A stretch of 64,000 nt of DNA, taken from the NCBI GenBank assembly GCA_022360655.1, contig JAKSCK010000255.1, positions 1 through 64,000 of the forward strand, written 5' to 3'. Within the stretch, counting starts at the first letter, position 1, and the number at the start of each line of letters is the position of its first letter. The position numbers and the translations under genes were made by a program. The notes under the pieces are model-generated. The model made no database searches, was not told where the DNA came from, and saw only the letters and a list, made by a program, of their open reading frames with translations. Below, in pieces: positions 38,113 through 46,280 of the stretch. The DNA comes from Spirochaetales bacterium (lineage in GTDB: Bacteria > Spirochaetota > Spirochaetia > DSM-2461).

Positions 38113-38871
38113 ATGCAAGCCAATCCACCCACCACTCCAAAGATTCTCTATGTAGATGCAATGACCATTGCGCCCTTTTGGGAAACGGAAGAACATATAC
38201 GTCCGGTTTGGAAGCTCTACTGGAATCGAGGTAGTGGTGCGAGTTTGGATTTCAAGGGAAATGAATTCCCTTTAAAGAAAGATGAGCTCACCCTCATATC
38301 TCCGCTCACCCACTATATTCCCCATTGTCCTGAAACAATTGAGCATTTTTACATCCATTTCCGCCTCCCTGATCGCTTTGCCAGACTCCCCCGGGGAATC
38401 TGGAGCATTGGGAGAGCTCCCTGGAGTTGGGAAGAACTTGTGATTCCAGCCCTGGAGCAATCAGACAACTATACTGTGCAGATGCGGATCTTTTCCCTTG
38501 TGGGCTACGCTCTTTCCCTCCTTCCCTCGACGCTCTTTGAAGAGGAACAGCATTCCCCATTGGAGCAAGTGTTTCACTGGCTTGAGCGTCATATCGCTGA
38601 GGATTGTGGGAATAAACGGCTTTCCGCTGTATCCGGCTATTCTGCCGATACCCTCACCCGACATTTTCGTAAAGAGACAGGAATGAGTCCTCAGGCTTAT
38701 ATCCGACAACTTCGCATCAGCAAAGCGGCCGTCCTCCTGAGGCAAACAACCTTAGGAATTGATGAAATTGCGGAAGCCTGTGGATTTTACGATAGGGCGC
38801 ATTTCCATAAGGCCTTTAAATCTCGAACCACCCATACACCCGTGGATTTTCGAAAAGCAGGACAAACATGA
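38113..38871 (+). CDS. AraC-family transcriptional regulator (soluble)
   Basis: Cytoplasmic regulator, 252 residues. An N-terminal cupin-like ligand domain (about 1-140, with a His/Pro-rich stretch ISPLTHYIPHCPETIEHFYI) is followed by two helix-turn-helix motifs: VSGYSADTLTRHFRKETGMS and IDEIAEACGFYDRAHFHKAF. It is divergent from the fucosidase gene and overlaps the next regulator gene by 4 nt (ATGA). No Shine-Dalgarno is evident; a -10-like TATCAT ends 7 nt before the ATG, which would fit a nearly leaderless message. Likely sugar-responsive regulator of the locus. Confidence 0.88.
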   Translation: MQANPPTTPKILYVDAMTIAPFWETEEHIRPVWKLYWNRGSGASLDFKGNEFPLKKDELTLISPLTHYIPHCPETIEHFYIHFRLPDRFARLPRGIWSIGRAPWSWEELVIPALEQSDNYTVQMRIFSLVGYALSLLPSTLFEEEQHSPLEQVFHWLERHIAEDCGNKRLSAVSGYSADTLTRHFRKETGMSPQAYIRQLRISKAAVLLRQTTLGIDEIAEACGFYDRAHFHKAFKSRTTHTPVDFRKAGQT

Positions 38872-41177
38872 GACGTCGAAGAGCCCAGAGTTCAACAGTA
38901 TCTCAGGGAATCTTCAATCATCATATTGTTTTTCGTTTCATGGCCACCTATCTAGTTCTCCTCATCATTCCGCTCATTGCAGATTTTGTGGCCTATCGGC
39001 AAACCATCGATGTGCTGACCAGGGATTTGGTTTCCATTAATGTGGAAACCTTGGAAACCTGTGCCTATGTTCTTGATGCAGAATTGCGCACTCTCGATCA
39101 CATTGTGAAGCGTCTTGCTCTTGATAGTGATGTGAACACCTTTCTCAACATGCCCCCATCGGAAGCTGGATCTCCGGATATAATGAACGTGATACGGGCA
39201 TCACAACGTGTGTTTTCTTACAGCATACGGAGCCGATTTATTCTGGATTTTCTGCTCTATTCCAAACTCAATGGAACGGTCATCACAACAGAGCGCGTGC
39301 ATACACGACTCGATGAAGACTATCCGGCTTTTTTTGCTTTTGAAGGACATGATGCCGCAGATTGGAGAACACTCTTTCTTGACAATTATTATGAGCGCCA
39401 ATATTTCCCCATGATTCGTGTTCAATATGATCAGAAAGACTGTCGTGTGATTCCGTATGCCCAGTCCATCCCCTTCAAAAGTCGCCAGCATGCAAAAGGA
39501 ACTGTTCTCGGATTCATTGATACGGGAAAACTGGATTCGTTACTGCGTCGCATCATTCGGAATGAAGAAGGAACCATTCTCATCACAACCCCCGAAGGGG
39601 TCCCCTTGTACACAAGCGGAGCCTCTTTTCCCAACCTTTACGATGAACTTCGTCATGCCCAATTCAAAACGGATTATACCAAAAGTTCTGATGGCCATTG
39701 GCTTCTATTTGAGAAGGTTTGTCCGGGAACAGGACTCCATCTTATCTCGGCGATTCCAACCGCTCATATACGGGAAAAACTCGGATTTATGCGTGCGACT
39801 TATGGGCTGGCAGCCTTGTCCATGATCTTGCTTGGAATGGTTGCAGCCTTGATTCTGGCCTATCTCAACTCCAAGCCTCTCATTGAACTCTCTGAGATTT
39901 TTCAGAACACAGGAAATGAGGATTTTGACGGCCATGACCTGGCCTATATCCGACGCAATACCAACCGTATTATTGAGCAAAACAAGGAACTGAATCAGCG
40001 AAAAATCGAACAACAACTTTTGATTCAAGCCTCATTTTTCCATCGTCTTCTCTTAGGGAATTTTGCCCATGATGATTCTCTTGCTCCCATGTTGAAATAC
40101 AGTGGAATCGATCTCAGCACTCCTCCTTTCAATGTCATCGTATTTCAAGTTGCTGGATTTGGCTCCCACATCACTGGGGACATTTTAATTGAGCAAGATA
40201 TGATTCGTTTGGTGTTGGAAAAACAAATTACCAACATTCTAAAAAATCAGGGATATTTCACCAGTCCAACACCTCAGCACTGGGCATGGATAGGCTATGA
40301 AGTCTCTGCAGAATCTACTCGAAGAAAGATGATTCAATTACAAAATTCCATGAATCAATTAGGATACAAAGTCATGATTTCTCGCGGACGTCCAAGACCC
40401 ATATTGTCCACAATTTATCAGTCTTATGAGGAAGCAATTCAAGGAATGGAATACTTAAAAACTATTCAAAAAGAACCCCTCATATGTCATTTTGACGAGC
40501 TTCCTCAAAACTCAAAATTCCCGCATTATGGAATCGAAACAGAGTCACGCTTAATTCTTGCAACAAAGCAAGGAAAAGAGGACGAAGTCCTCGGAATAAT
40601 TGAGCATGTTTTTAAAGAAAATTTTGAAGCCCACCCAGTCTCTCCACCAATGGCCATGGCTTTATTGGATGCATTATCTCACACATCCTTACGGATAAGA
40701 GATTCGTTCTTTGCTTCTCATCAATGTTCCCCCAAAAACAGTAAGAAACACACCAATCTTGGTCGGAAAGATGAAATCATTCAGGAATTTTTAACTCTGT
40801 GCAAAGAAGCCAACCAATGGCAAGAAGAGGAGACAACCAGCTTAAAATCAGCCATTCTTTGTTTCATTGAAAAGAATCATGGGGATTCCAATCTTAATCT
40901 TTCGGCAATCGCTCAAAATTTTGGATTCAAAGAATCCTATTTCTACCATTTTTTTCATGATATTGCTGGACAAAGTTTTTCCTCATACCTCGAAAACCTC
41001 CGATTAGGGCATGCTCAAACCATGCTCTTGCATAACCTGAATCAACCCATTGAGGCCATTGCCCACCTCTGTGGTTACAATAGTTCCCATTCTTTCCGCC
41101 GTGCATTTAAGCGGTCTTGTGGGCAAAGTCCAAAAGAATACCGGGAGGCCATGACCCCATCCTTGAATGCCCCTTGA
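38868..41177 (+). CDS. Membrane-bound AraC-family sensor-regulator (YesS/YtdP-like)
   Basis: A 769-residue protein with a membrane segment near residues 21-43, a large extracytoplasmic sensor part (about 45-310), a second membrane segment (LAALSMILLGMVAALILAYL), a cytoplasmic linker, and a C-terminal AraC DNA-binding domain (FGFKESYFYHFFHDIAGQSF, then IAHLCGYNSSHSFRRAFKRS). Bacillus and paenibacilli place such one-component membrane regulators next to LplABC-type importers and glycoside hydrolases. Its stop codon lies 2 nt before the 11-nt strand that pairs across the FMN riboswitch downstream. Confidence 0.87.
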   Translation: MRRRRAQSSTVSQGIFNHHIVFRFMATYLVLLIIPLIADFVAYRQTIDVLTRDLVSINVETLETCAYVLDAELRTLDHIVKRLALDSDVNTFLNMPPSEAGSPDIMNVIRASQRVFSYSIRSRFILDFLLYSKLNGTVITTERVHTRLDEDYPAFFAFEGHDAADWRTLFLDNYYERQYFPMIRVQYDQKDCRVIPYAQSIPFKSRQHAKGTVLGFIDTGKLDSLLRRIIRNEEGTILITTPEGVPLYTSGASFPNLYDELRHAQFKTDYTKSSDGHWLLFEKVCPGTGLHLISAIPTAHIREKLGFMRATYGLAALSMILLGMVAALILAYLNSKPLIELSEIFQNTGNEDFDGHDLAYIRRNTNRIIEQNKELNQRKIEQQLLIQASFFHRLLLGNFAHDDSLAPMLKYSGIDLSTPPFNVIVFQVAGFGSHITGDILIEQDMIRLVLEKQITNILKNQGYFTSPTPQHWAWIGYEVSAESTRRKMIQLQNSMNQLGYKVMISRGRPRPILSTIYQSYEEAIQGMEYLKTIQKEPLICHFDELPQNSKFPHYGIETESRLILATKQGKEDEVLGIIEHVFKENFEAHPVSPPMAMALLDALSHTSLRIRDSFFASHQCSPKNSKKHTNLGRKDEIIQEFLTLCKEANQWQEEETTSLKSAILCFIEKNHGDSNLNLSAIAQNFGFKESYFYHFFHDIAGQSFSSYLENLRLGHAQTMLLHNLNQPIEAIAHLCGYNSSHSFRRAFKRSCGQSPKEYREAMTPSLNAP

Positions 41178-41178
41178 C

Positions 41179-41331
41179 GCCTCCTCTCTGCCTCCCTATT
41201 TTTAGAATGAGCTTTCTCGGGGGAGGGATGATATCCCAACCGGCGGTGATAGTCCGCGATCTGTCTGTTTCAGACAGGGGATACGGTGAAATTCCGTAAC
41301 CGACAGTGTGAGTCTGGAGGAGAGAGGAGGC
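41179..41331 (+). promoter_or_regulatory. FMN riboswitch upstream of rfuABCD
   Basis: The aptamer core (about 41,212-41,327) carries the conserved RFN words: GGGATGATATCCCAACCGGC then GGTGATAGTCCGCGA, and later GGTGAAATTCCGTAACCGAC followed by AGTGTGAGTCTGGA. A variable stem CTGTCTG/CAGACAG lies between. Outside it, GCCTCCTCTCT (41,179-41,189) is perfectly complementary to AGAGAGGAGGC (41,321-41,331), which also overlaps the 3' strand of the basal helix P1. FMN binding is expected to lower expression of the downstream transporter. Confidence 0.93.
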
Positions 41332-41358
41332 GGACACACGATGCGTGCTCTCCCTTCT

Positions 41359-41391
41359 GATATCCCCTTCCCAAGTACCACGGGGGATATC
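41359..41391 (+). promoter_or_regulatory. RBS-sequestering hairpin (riboswitch expression platform)
   Basis: GATATCCCC (41359-41367) pairs perfectly with GGGGATATC (41383-41391). The second strand contains the Shine-Dalgarno GGGGGA and ends one base before the rfuA ATG. Translation-level control is therefore likely; no U-tract typical of a transcriptional terminator follows. Confidence 0.8.
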
Positions 41392-41392
41392 C

Positions 41393-42382
41393 ATGCGCCG
41401 ATTTTTACCATTGATTCTGATTTTCATCGTCCTCTCATGTGCCCAAAACACAGATCAAACCAAAATTGCTGTTTTTGTCCCTGGTGTCCTTGAAGGAAAC
41501 CCCACCTATGAAATGATGGACCTTGGTGTTCGTCGTGCTGCTGAAGGCAGCGATGTTGAAGTGGTGACCATTGAGGGGGGGTATGACCAAGCCACATGGA
41601 GTGATCAATTGGTGAGTCTAGCCTCTGAAAGACGACATGCTCTGATTGTCACCTCTAATCCAGCGATGACAGAAATTGCTGTGAACGCTGCCAAGCTGAT
41701 AAAAGGTCAGGAATTTCTTGTTCTTGATGGATCAGAAGTGGAACAAGACGAGATTGCCAATGTGTCATATGACCATATGGAACAGGCCTTCCTCATTGGC
41801 TATTTTGCCGCTCTGCAACTTCCAGAAAACATCCAAAATCCTCGGATTGGAATGATTGTTGGGCAGGAATATCCTCAAATGAACCAAGCCATTCGACCTG
41901 GTTTTGAAATGGGAATGCATACTGTAAATCCTGAAATAACGCTTGATTTCCGTGTTCTTGGGAACTGGAATGATGCAGAGAAGGCCCGAGAGATGGCTTC
42001 AGGACTCTACAACCAAGGTGTTCCAAGCATTCTCACCATAGCCGGTAATGCCAACTATGGCGTCATTGCTGCCGCAAAGGAATCCAACAAATCTGTTCTT
42101 TGGTTTGATTCGGATGGAACATCCCTAGCCCCCGGAACGGTGCTTGCTAGCGCCATTGTTCGCCAAGACCTTGCTGCAGAAGAATACACACGACTCTGGC
42201 TGAACAAAGAGCTTCCAATGGGTTTGCATCATACTCTTGGAGTCAAGGAAGGTTATGTCGATTTCCCACTGGAGGGGAAAAACATCACATCATATATTCC
42301 AGCCAAAGATTTGGCTGAGATGCGTCTTTTGCTGGATGATTTAACATCAGGAAAATGGGATTTTCACAGCCTGAATGACTGA
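41393..42382 (+). CDS. rfuA: Riboflavin-binding lipoprotein RfuA (BMP family)
   Basis: Substrate-binding lipoprotein, 329 residues. A signal peptide with lipobox VLSC puts the modified cysteine at residue 16. The body follows the BMP/PnrA fold: KIAVFVPGVLEGNPTYEMMD, then VNPEITLDFRVLGNWNDAEK and GVIAAAKESNK. In Treponema pallidum the orthologous system binds riboflavin. The ATG at 41393 with the buried GGGGGA is preferred over an in-frame start at 41345 inside the expression platform. Overlaps rfuB by 8 nt. Confidence 0.9.
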   Translation: MRRFLPLILIFIVLSCAQNTDQTKIAVFVPGVLEGNPTYEMMDLGVRRAAEGSDVEVVTIEGGYDQATWSDQLVSLASERRHALIVTSNPAMTEIAVNAAKLIKGQEFLVLDGSEVEQDEIANVSYDHMEQAFLIGYFAALQLPENIQNPRIGMIVGQEYPQMNQAIRPGFEMGMHTVNPEITLDFRVLGNWNDAEKAREMASGLYNQGVPSILTIAGNANYGVIAAAKESNKSVLWFDSDGTSLAPGTVLASAIVRQDLAAEEYTRLWLNKELPMGLHHTLGVKEGYVDFPLEGKNITSYIPAKDLAEMRLLLDDLTSGKWDFHSLND

Positions 42383-43922
42383 ATATGCCCTTGTTGCTGA
42401 ACACATTCATCATCGCTGGCCTTCCACTGGCAAAACAGCAATCAACAACATTTCTCTCAATCTCAAAAAAGGAGAAGTGCATGCCATTGTGGGAGAAAAT
42501 GGTGCCGGGAAAACAACCTTAGGCAAGGTTTTATGTGGACTCATTCCTCCAGATTCTGGCCGAATTTTGGTTGATGGAAAAATCCATCTTCTTTCACAGA
42601 GAAGGGGTCAATATCTTCCGAAAACCGCCATGGTTCGACAAAGGAATATTTGGCCATCCAATATGAATGTGATTGAGGCCGCATTCCTTGGCTATCGTCC
42701 TTCAGGGCGCTATCATCAGTGGAGCCGCAAGACCTTTCAAGAAACCGCAACAAAATGGGAGCTGGCCACCATCCCTCCCAAAACTCTTGTCTCACAATGT
42801 GATTCAGCAACCCTTCAGCGAGCAGAACTCATCAGTGCACTCGCCCAAAACCCCGATGTTCTGATCCTTGATGAGCCATCATTGGCCTGGGAAGAGGGGC
42901 AAAAAAAACAGTTCTTTACTCTCATCAAGAAGCTCGCAGAAGCTCAGAAAGCCATATTGCTCATCACGCATCGCCTGGATGATGTTTTCCTCTGTGCACA
43001 AAGAATCTCCGTTCTCCGCCATGGAGAGCACCAAGGCAGCTGGGAGACCCATGCCACATCACCTCAACACATCACCTCGATGATGTTTGCTACACAAACA
43101 TCATCTGCGCACCCAATTCCCCTTGAAGTTCAGGCTATCGAACAATGGCAACAGTCATCAGAAAGTACCAAAAACTCACAAGCTATTATATTTGAAGCAA
43201 AAGATTTAGGGCGTCGTTCAGCCGATCTCTGGGCTTTGCGCCATGTCTCTTTTTCACTCCATCAGGGGGAGGTTCTTGCCCTTGCTGGTTTGCGTGAAGA
43301 GGGAATGAATATCCTTGAGGATGGTGTCACCGGAATATGCCCCCTTGATGAAGGGGCTTGTTTTTTTGAAGGAAAAAAACTGCGATCCATTCGAGAATTT
43401 CGTCATTCAGGACTCCGATACATCCCTTCCGATCAGGGAGGCAGAGGGGCAAGTTTTCAATCCACACTGATGGAAAATCTGTTGATTCTCAACCAAAAGA
43501 ACGTTGCACCACATGGTTGGATTGATTCCTCTCGGCACCATCAAATCACGGCCGAACACACAACGGATTCCCGAATAGAGGGGCATCCGCGACAGCTTCT
43601 CTCCCAACTCTCAGGAGGGAATGTTCAAAAAGTCATCCTAAGCCGGGAACTTGCCGGAAATCCACGAATGGTTGTTGCTGCCGATCCCACCACAGGCTTA
43701 GACCATTCCAGCCGCATCTCCGTTCATCGACAAATTCGAAAACTTGCCTGTCAGGGTTCAGCCGTCCTTCTTTTGGCAACAGATCTTGATGAAGCATTGG
43801 CCCTGTCTGATCGAATGGGCATTCTCAAGGGAGGACAGCTCACAGAAATCCATTCCCATTGGACTCGAGAAGAGGCAGCACAGTGCATGACGCGAACGCG
43901 TTATGAAAAGAGTTTAAAATGA
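42375..43922 (+). CDS. rfuB: Riboflavin ABC transporter ATPase RfuB
   Basis: Two fused nucleotide-binding domains, 515 residues, as in BmpDEF/RfuB-type importers. Domain 1 has Walker A GENGAGKTTLGKVL and Walker B VLILDEPS, but its ABC signature is degenerate (QCDSATLQRAEL in place of LSGGQQ). Domain 2 lacks a Walker A motif but keeps the signature LSGGNVQKVILSREL and PTTGLD. One complete catalytic site could form from the Walker A of domain 1 and signature of domain 2, as in related systems. The stop overlaps rfuC by 4 nt. Confidence 0.88.
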   Translation: MTEYALVAEHIHHRWPSTGKTAINNISLNLKKGEVHAIVGENGAGKTTLGKVLCGLIPPDSGRILVDGKIHLLSQRRGQYLPKTAMVRQRNIWPSNMNVIEAAFLGYRPSGRYHQWSRKTFQETATKWELATIPPKTLVSQCDSATLQRAELISALAQNPDVLILDEPSLAWEEGQKKQFFTLIKKLAEAQKAILLITHRLDDVFLCAQRISVLRHGEHQGSWETHATSPQHITSMMFATQTSSAHPIPLEVQAIEQWQQSSESTKNSQAIIFEAKDLGRRSADLWALRHVSFSLHQGEVLALAGLREEGMNILEDGVTGICPLDEGACFFEGKKLRSIREFRHSGLRYIPSDQGGRGASFQSTLMENLLILNQKNVAPHGWIDSSRHHQITAEHTTDSRIEGHPRQLLSQLSGGNVQKVILSRELAGNPRMVVAADPTTGLDHSSRISVHRQIRKLACQGSAVLLLATDLDEALALSDRMGILKGGQLTEIHSHWTREEAAQCMTRTRYEKSLK

Positions 43923-44923
43923 AACAAGGAATCCGCTTAGGAATAGCCGTATTCATTGCTTTGGCGGCCATCATTCTTGCTGTACTCTTCTTGAGCAACA
44001 GCCCTCTCTACTCACTAGAGAGGCTATTGATGGGGCCTCTTTCATCCCCATTAGCCCTAGGGAATTTATTATCTGATACAGCTCTGCTGTGTTTTACAGC
44101 CCTTGGGGCCGCTCTTGCTCTTCAGGCTGGAATGTTTAACCTTGGAGGTGAGGGGCAGGCTTTAGCCGGGGGAATAACCGTGGCCGCCGTGGCCGCCTAT
44201 CTTCCACCAATGTCCCCCATCATCACTGTAGTTTTTGTGCTCCTTCTCTCATTCAGTGTTGGAGCTCTACTCGGCGGGATTTCTGGTGGTTTAAAAGCCT
44301 TTCTCAATGTGGATGAAATGATTTCAAGTTTTCTGATTTCCACTGCACTCCTTCCCCTGGGAGCCGTCACCCTCACCACTTGGCTCAATGATCCAGAAAG
44401 CTCTTTGATTGCCACTCGAGATTTTCCCTCACCGTTTCATCTTCCTCAATGGCTTCCCCCTTCTCGTTTTGGTCCCTCTTTTCTGATTGCCTTAGGATTC
44501 ATTCTATTGGCATCACTCTTTATATTCCGATCCTGGAAGGGATATGAATGGCGTATCCATGGCCTCAATCCCAACTTTGCTCGATATGGAGGAATCCATA
44601 CTGGACGTATCTCTGTAAATTCCATGGCCATTTCTGGAGCCCTTCATGCCACAGCTGGCGCATGGGCGGTACTGGAACGTCAGCAAGCCATACAAGGATT
44701 TTCCTCTGGATTGGGATGGGATGGATTAGCCGTAGCCCTCCTTGTCTCCTCTCGTCCCCAATGGATTCCCATCGCATCTCTTGCCTATGCCTATCTCCAC
44801 CATGGAACAGAATCCGCATTAATCTCTGGTGGAGTGTCTTCCTCATTGAGCACTTTCCTGCCCGCCCTCGTGTTTCTATTGGTCACCATCCGTTATTCAA
44901 AAGGAAGAAAAAATGGCCGTTGA
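43919..44923 (+). CDS. rfuC: Riboflavin ABC transporter permease RfuC
   Basis: Inner-membrane permease, 334 residues, about eight to ten membrane segments. ALALQAGMFNLGGEGQALAG and LGGISGGLKAFLNVDEMISS are characteristic of the YufP/RfuC branch of the branched-chain/BMP permease family. It overlaps rfuD by 11 nt. Confidence 0.88.
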   Translation: MKQGIRLGIAVFIALAAIILAVLFLSNSPLYSLERLLMGPLSSPLALGNLLSDTALLCFTALGAALALQAGMFNLGGEGQALAGGITVAAVAAYLPPMSPIITVVFVLLLSFSVGALLGGISGGLKAFLNVDEMISSFLISTALLPLGAVTLTTWLNDPESSLIATRDFPSPFHLPQWLPPSRFGPSFLIALGFILLASLFIFRSWKGYEWRIHGLNPNFARYGGIHTGRISVNSMAISGALHATAGAWAVLERQQAIQGFSSGLGWDGLAVALLVSSRPQWIPIASLAYAYLHHGTESALISGGVSSSLSTFLPALVFLLVTIRYSKGRKNGR

Positions 44924-45740
44924 GGTACTGGCAACACTCACCCCCCTTCTTCTTGCAGCACTCGGAGGTTGGATCTCTGAACGCGTGGGCACTCTGAACA
45001 TTTCCCTTGAAGGGGGAATCACTCTGGGAGCCTTTGTCACTGCTTGGGCTCTTCAGATGCAGTTTCCTCTTTCCATCGCGCTCTCCTTCAGCCTACTTGC
45101 AGGACTGATGATTGGGATGTTTTTGGCCTTTCTCCATCTCCGATTTATGACTCATCTATTCATCACTGGACTCGGAATCAATTTGCTCATTCCTGCTGTC
45201 ATACAAACCCTTTCACAACGCACTTTTGGGCATAAAGGGACTCTGGCCTTCTCCGCCAATGCGGAAACACTTATTCTCCTCATCACAGTCTTCATTTTGA
45301 CACTTCCCATTATTTTGGGACTGATGATGAAGCACAGTCACTTTGGCACTCTCATCCGTGCAACTGGAAGTGATCAGGGACTTCTGGCGGAACGAGGATA
45401 CTCCGTTTCAAGGATACGAGGGATGGCCTTGGCACTCTCGTCTGCTGCGGCAGCATTGGCAGGGAGTCTCCTCGTTCTTCGTGTTGGAGCCTACGTACCT
45501 GGTATGGGAGCTGGACGAGGTTGGATTGCTCTCGTTCTTGTCTGGCTTGGATTTAGGCGCCCTATGGGCATACTCCTTTCCACTACCATTTTCGCCTTTC
45601 TCACTGTATTTGGTGATCTGTTGCAGGGATATTGGAACCTTCCTCCCACACTATTTCTGGGGATTCCTCACATCCTTGCCTTGTTGGCCCTCATCCTGGC
45701 ATCAGGGGCAAGAAAGAGTCGTCGTCGCGAACCTCTTTGA
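44913..45740 (+). CDS. rfuD: Riboflavin ABC transporter permease RfuD
   Basis: Second permease, 275 residues, with the motifs SERVGTLNISLEGGITLGAF and FGTLIRATGSDQGLLAERGY typical of the YufQ/RfuD branch. It completes the importer with rfuA-C. A strong terminator overlaps its last codons. Confidence 0.88.
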   Translation: MAVEVLATLTPLLLAALGGWISERVGTLNISLEGGITLGAFVTAWALQMQFPLSIALSFSLLAGLMIGMFLAFLHLRFMTHLFITGLGINLLIPAVIQTLSQRTFGHKGTLAFSANAETLILLITVFILTLPIILGLMMKHSHFGTLIRATGSDQGLLAERGYSVSRIRGMALALSSAAAALAGSLLVLRVGAYVPGMGAGRGWIALVLVWLGFRRPMGILLSTTIFAFLTVFGDLLQGYWNLPPTLFLGIPHILALLALILASGARKSRRREPL

Positions 45741-45750
45741 CGACTTTTTT
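45717..45750 (+). terminator. Terminator overlapping the rfuD 3' end
   Basis: AGTCGTC (45717-45723) pairs with GACGACT (45739-45745), followed by five T residues. It ends the riboswitch-rfuABCD unit and includes the rfuD stop codon. Confidence 0.8.
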
Positions 45751-45842
45751 CAAGACCCCATCAATATTCACTCATTCACCCTTGCCACCAGAAAGGACTC
45801 GGGATATTCTCGAATTCGCGTTGAGCGAGTCTCCGCAAGTTG

Positions 45843-45873
45843 GACCCTTGGGGGGGTCCCGAAGGGTCGTTTT
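45843..45873 (+). terminator. Second hairpin downstream of rfuD
   Basis: GACCCTT/AAGGGTC (45843-45868) followed by GTTTT. The 45,751-45,842 stretch before it holds no gene but contains a further GGACTCG/CGAGTC stem, so a small RNA ending here is conceivable. It lies 75 nt ahead of the next gene. Confidence 0.5.
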
Positions 45874-45910
45874 CCTCTGGGGAAGCGGCCCTTCATTTTG
45901 TCTTCTCCAA

Positions 45911-45939
45911 TTGGAATGATGGGGAAACAGGTGTAAAAT
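45911..45939 (+). promoter_or_regulatory. Promoter of the 110-aa protein gene
   Basis: TTGGAA (45911-45916), 17-nt spacer, TAAAAT (45934-45939). The ATG is only 9 nt beyond the -10 box, so a transcript from this promoter would be leaderless or nearly so. Confidence 0.55.
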
Positions 45940-45947
45940 CTAAACAT

Positions 45948-46280
45948 ATGCTGAAAGAGCTGAAGAATGTCCGACAAATCGCTGGAGAACGTCCTCGACG
46001 CTGGTTTGTGGATGAAGATATTGAACTCATTCTCTGGTATGGTGAGGACCGAAAACTTTCAGGATTTCAAGTCTGTTATGACAAGAAAGCGGGAACCCGC
46101 AGTGTGACTTGGAAGCGAATCACAGAAGAGAATGGCGAAACACATTCTGTTCTTCTTTCCGATGGTCCTTTCAATAAAGACCGGGTGATGGCTTTGGTCA
46201 AAAGGGATTCAGAGAACCTAGAAGAAGAAGTGAGACAGTTCATTCTTCAACGCCTTGAGACTTTAGGAACGCATGCATGA
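45948..46280 (+). CDS. Unrecognised small protein (110 aa)
   Basis: I do not recognise this family. The product is soluble, charged, and has a mixed alpha/beta look: DEDIELILWYGEDRKLSGFQ and AGTRSVTWKRI read like consecutive strands, and the last 35 residues form an acidic/basic helix. No Shine-Dalgarno is near; the ATG at 45948 was chosen because a promoter -10 box directly precedes it and the upstream in-frame reading runs through the hairpin. The stop overlaps the next start by 4 nt, so it is translationally coupled to the FecR/PEGA protein and may work with it. Confidence 0.7.
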   Translation: MLKELKNVRQIAGERPRRWFVDEDIELILWYGEDRKLSGFQVCYDKKAGTRSVTWKRITEENGETHSVLLSDGPFNKDRVMALVKRDSENLEEEVRQFILQRLETLGTHA

